Below are positions 62,851-64,000 of a stretch of DNA of 64,000 nucleotides, in pieces (positions within the stretch are counted from its first letter, which is position 1; each line of letters starts with the position of its first letter). Origin of the DNA: Afipia sp. GTDB taxonomy: Bacteria; Pseudomonadota; Alphaproteobacteria; Rhizobiales; Xanthobacteraceae. Under the pieces are notes generated by a model. The model worked only from the letters and a program-made list of their open reading frames with translations, did no database searches and had not been told where the DNA came from. Where the stretch lies: assembly GCA_017474385.1 (NCBI GenBank), contig JAFVHU010000155.1, positions 1 to 64,000 of the forward strand, given 5' to 3'. The position numbers and the translations under genes are program-made.

Positions 62851-63072
62851 CAGGAGAAGTTTTAGAAGTTAGACGACCAGGCCGGGCCCCTCTGGCAGCC
62901 GTGAGGTTGCGATGTCGGACTGGAATTCCAATTGGAGTGGCCCTTTAGACTATGCGGCAGTTGTCCAGCAGCGTGATTCACTGACTAAAAGTCGGTGCGT
63001 GATGCTTGTTGTGACACGTCGTATTCGCCTGTGACAGGGGCCGCTCTTCCACAAAATAGGGAAGCCCGGCTC

Positions 63073-63690
63073 ATGTTTGAATTGTTCACTCCAGAAGCTT
63101 TAACTGCACTCGTTCAGGTCATCCTCATCGACCTTGTTCTTGCCGGTGACAATGCGATTGTCATCGGTCTTGCCGCTGCGGGTCTGCCAAAAGGGCAACG
63201 CAACAAGGCAATCTTGATCGGCGTTGGCGCCGCGACACTTCTGCGAATTATCTTCGCGGCTCTTACAACCCAGCTTTTGGCCATTGTCGGACTGTTGCTC
63301 GCGGGCGGCCTCCTGCTGCTGTGGGTCTGCTGGAAGATGTGGCGTGAGCTGAGCGCCGGGCATGAACAACATGTCGTGGCTTCTGACGGCGAGGCGAAAT
63401 GTGCCCCGACCAAGACGCTGGCCCAGGCTACATGGCAGATCATTGTCGCCGACGTGTCGATGTCGCTCGACAACGTGCTCGCGGTCGCCGGTGCGGCGCG
63501 TGAGCATCCCATGGTGCTGGTTTTCGGACTGGCTCTGTCGATCGCAATGATGGGTGTTGCCGCGTCGTTCATTGCGAAGCTGCTTCAGAAGCATCGCTGG
63601 ATCGCCTATGTCGGCCTCGCGGTTATTCTCTATGTCGCCGGCGAGATGGTCTATCGCGGTGCGCTGGAGATCTGGCCACGCCTGAAGTGA
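63073..63690 (+). CDS. TerC family membrane protein (YjbE/YkoY type)
   Basis: 205 residues with seven membrane helices. The two Asp motifs of TerC proteins are present: DLVLAGDNAIVIGLAAAGL and DVSMSLDNVLAVAGAA. Bacterial members of this size export manganese or calcium, sometimes in tellurite resistance or Mn homeostasis. The start at 63073 fits the family N-terminus (MFELFTPEALTALVQVILIDL); 26 further upstream codons are not conserved. The 222-bp leader (62851-63072) could hold a regulatory element, but I could not recognise a Mn riboswitch in it. Confidence 0.9.
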   Translation: MFELFTPEALTALVQVILIDLVLAGDNAIVIGLAAAGLPKGQRNKAILIGVGAATLLRIIFAALTTQLLAIVGLLLAGGLLLLWVCWKMWRELSAGHEQHVVASDGEAKCAPTKTLAQATWQIIVADVSMSLDNVLAVAGAAREHPMVLVFGLALSIAMMGVAASFIAKLLQKHRWIAYVGLAVILYVAGEMVYRGALEIWPRLK

Positions 63691-63701
63691 GTCGTGTTGA
63701 T

Positions 63702-63732
63702 AGCGCCGCCCGCAGCATTTGCGGGCGGCGCT
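63702..63732. terminator. GC-rich hairpin between convergent genes
   Basis: A perfect 13-bp stem with loop GCATT: arms 63702-63714 and 63720-63732. It follows the TerC gene by 12 bases and lies 9 bases from the stop of the convergent gene, so it can end both transcripts. There is no T-run. Confidence 0.6.
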
Positions 63733-63741
63733 GTCGTGCGT

Positions 63742-64000
63742 TCAGGCGACCTTGACCAGATTGTGCACCGGCAGCGGACCGCCAGGAAACTGGACAAGTT
63801 TTCCGCCAACGGCGAGCGACCCAAGATCAATGCCGAAGAAGCCGAGCTGATCGATCAGCGCTTGGCTGGCGGCGTCTCGGTTTGCAGGCGGCAAGTCGCA
63901 GCCGCCAGTGACGCCTGCGCTTGCGGCATCAGGCCAGGCTCCGCGGCGAGCGCTTTGAGCACGATAAGGCCGGTCGTGGTCGGCGAGTCGATGATGAGGC
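63742..64000 (-). CDS. NAD(P)-binding oxidoreductase (F420-dependent reductase-like), 3' end
   Basis: Only the C-terminal part is in the window. The last 50 residues (ANRDAASQALIDQLGFFGIDLGSLA, VQFPGGPLPVHNLVKVA) match the end of dinucleotide-binding proteins of the NADP oxidoreductase/F420-dependent family. Upstream of about 63920 the frame with better codon use is a different one, which stops at 63861-63863 in the middle of the visible part. So a frameshift or a second overlapping gene is possible. The start lies beyond the window. Confidence 0.55.
   Translation of the reverse strand, partial: PHHRLADHDRPYRAQSARRGAWPDAASAGVTGGCDLPPANRDAASQALIDQLGFFGIDLGSLAVGGKLVQFPGGPLPVHNLVKVA

Noticed and set aside
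62851-63072. Manganese riboswitch (yybP-ykoY) before the TerC gene
   Set aside because: The conserved core segments could not be found by eye; only a covariance search could decide.

Overview
The window looks like chromosomal DNA of an alphaproteobacterium of the Bradyrhizobiaceae/Nitrobacteraceae (Afipia, Oligotropha, Bradyrhizobium, Rhodopseudomonas or Nitrobacter type). Pointers are the high GC content with strong GC3 bias, the alphaproteobacterial SOS box GAAC-N7-GAAC in front of imuA-imuB-dnaE2, an EcfG-type stress promoter (GGAAC-N16-CGTT), a CtrA box (TTAA-N7-TTAA), a MucR regulator, a sigma factor with an NrsF-type partner, and families common in this group (DUF2336, DUF1491, DUF6456, the TIGR03808/TIGR03809 pair). 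I cannot name the species. I recognised no rRNA, tRNA, CRISPR array, prophage or complete insertion sequence.

Layout. 1-7364: end of an M20 amidohydrolase, a stress-type DUF892 gene with its own EcfG promoter, then the SOS mutagenesis cassette. 7433-17713: class III CoA transferase, a heavy-metal RND efflux pump (adaptor plus CusA/CzcA-like pump) facing a TolC-like channel, an acetyl-CoA hydrolase/transferase and an enoyl-CoA hydratase. 17895-22404: a secreted or envelope Lys/Ala-rich protein, a sigma factor/NrsF pair, a DUF2336 protein and a diguanylate cyclase. 22606-28764: a collinear block of ECF sigma factor, membrane anti-sigma factor, subtilisin-like protease, OmpA-family protein and a secreted di-haem cytochrome/DUF4384 protein. 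This is the most unusual locus of the window. The anti-sigma periplasmic domain has the same predicted order of secondary-structure elements as the protease propeptide. 28926-31989: the TIGR03809/TIGR03808 pair and a Bcr/CflA-type exporter.

32130-33199 is a low-GC islet with a frameshifted polymorphic-toxin-like gene, a probable immunity gene and a palindromic upstream element. 33196-39439 is a propionate/methylmalonyl-CoA operon (mutA, a GFA-family gene, scpA, meaB, pcp). 39581-41295 is folP-folB-folK. 41403-44422 holds small conserved genes and a HerA-like ATPase. 44423-47033 is an AlgX-like/MBOAT O-acetylation pair. 47170-48570 is an M20 dipeptidase, followed by a 950-bp field of REP-like inverted repeats, cvpA, an aldolase-family gene and a GT39 glycosyltransferase.

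53117-64000 is rich in regulatory and cell-cycle type genes: a membrane protein behind a perfect 16-bp palindrome, mucR, an orphan DnaA-domain-IV-like DNA-binding protein overlapping a DUF6456 gene, sufE, a DUF5330 gene, a membrane PAS sensor histidine kinase with a downstream peptidoglycan-binding protein, DUF1491, a second DUF2336 gene, a CtrA box, small conserved proteins, a TerC-family transporter and the end of an NAD(P)-binding oxidoreductase. Many convergent neighbours overlap by 4 bp at a shared CTAG or TTAA, so the gene density is very high.
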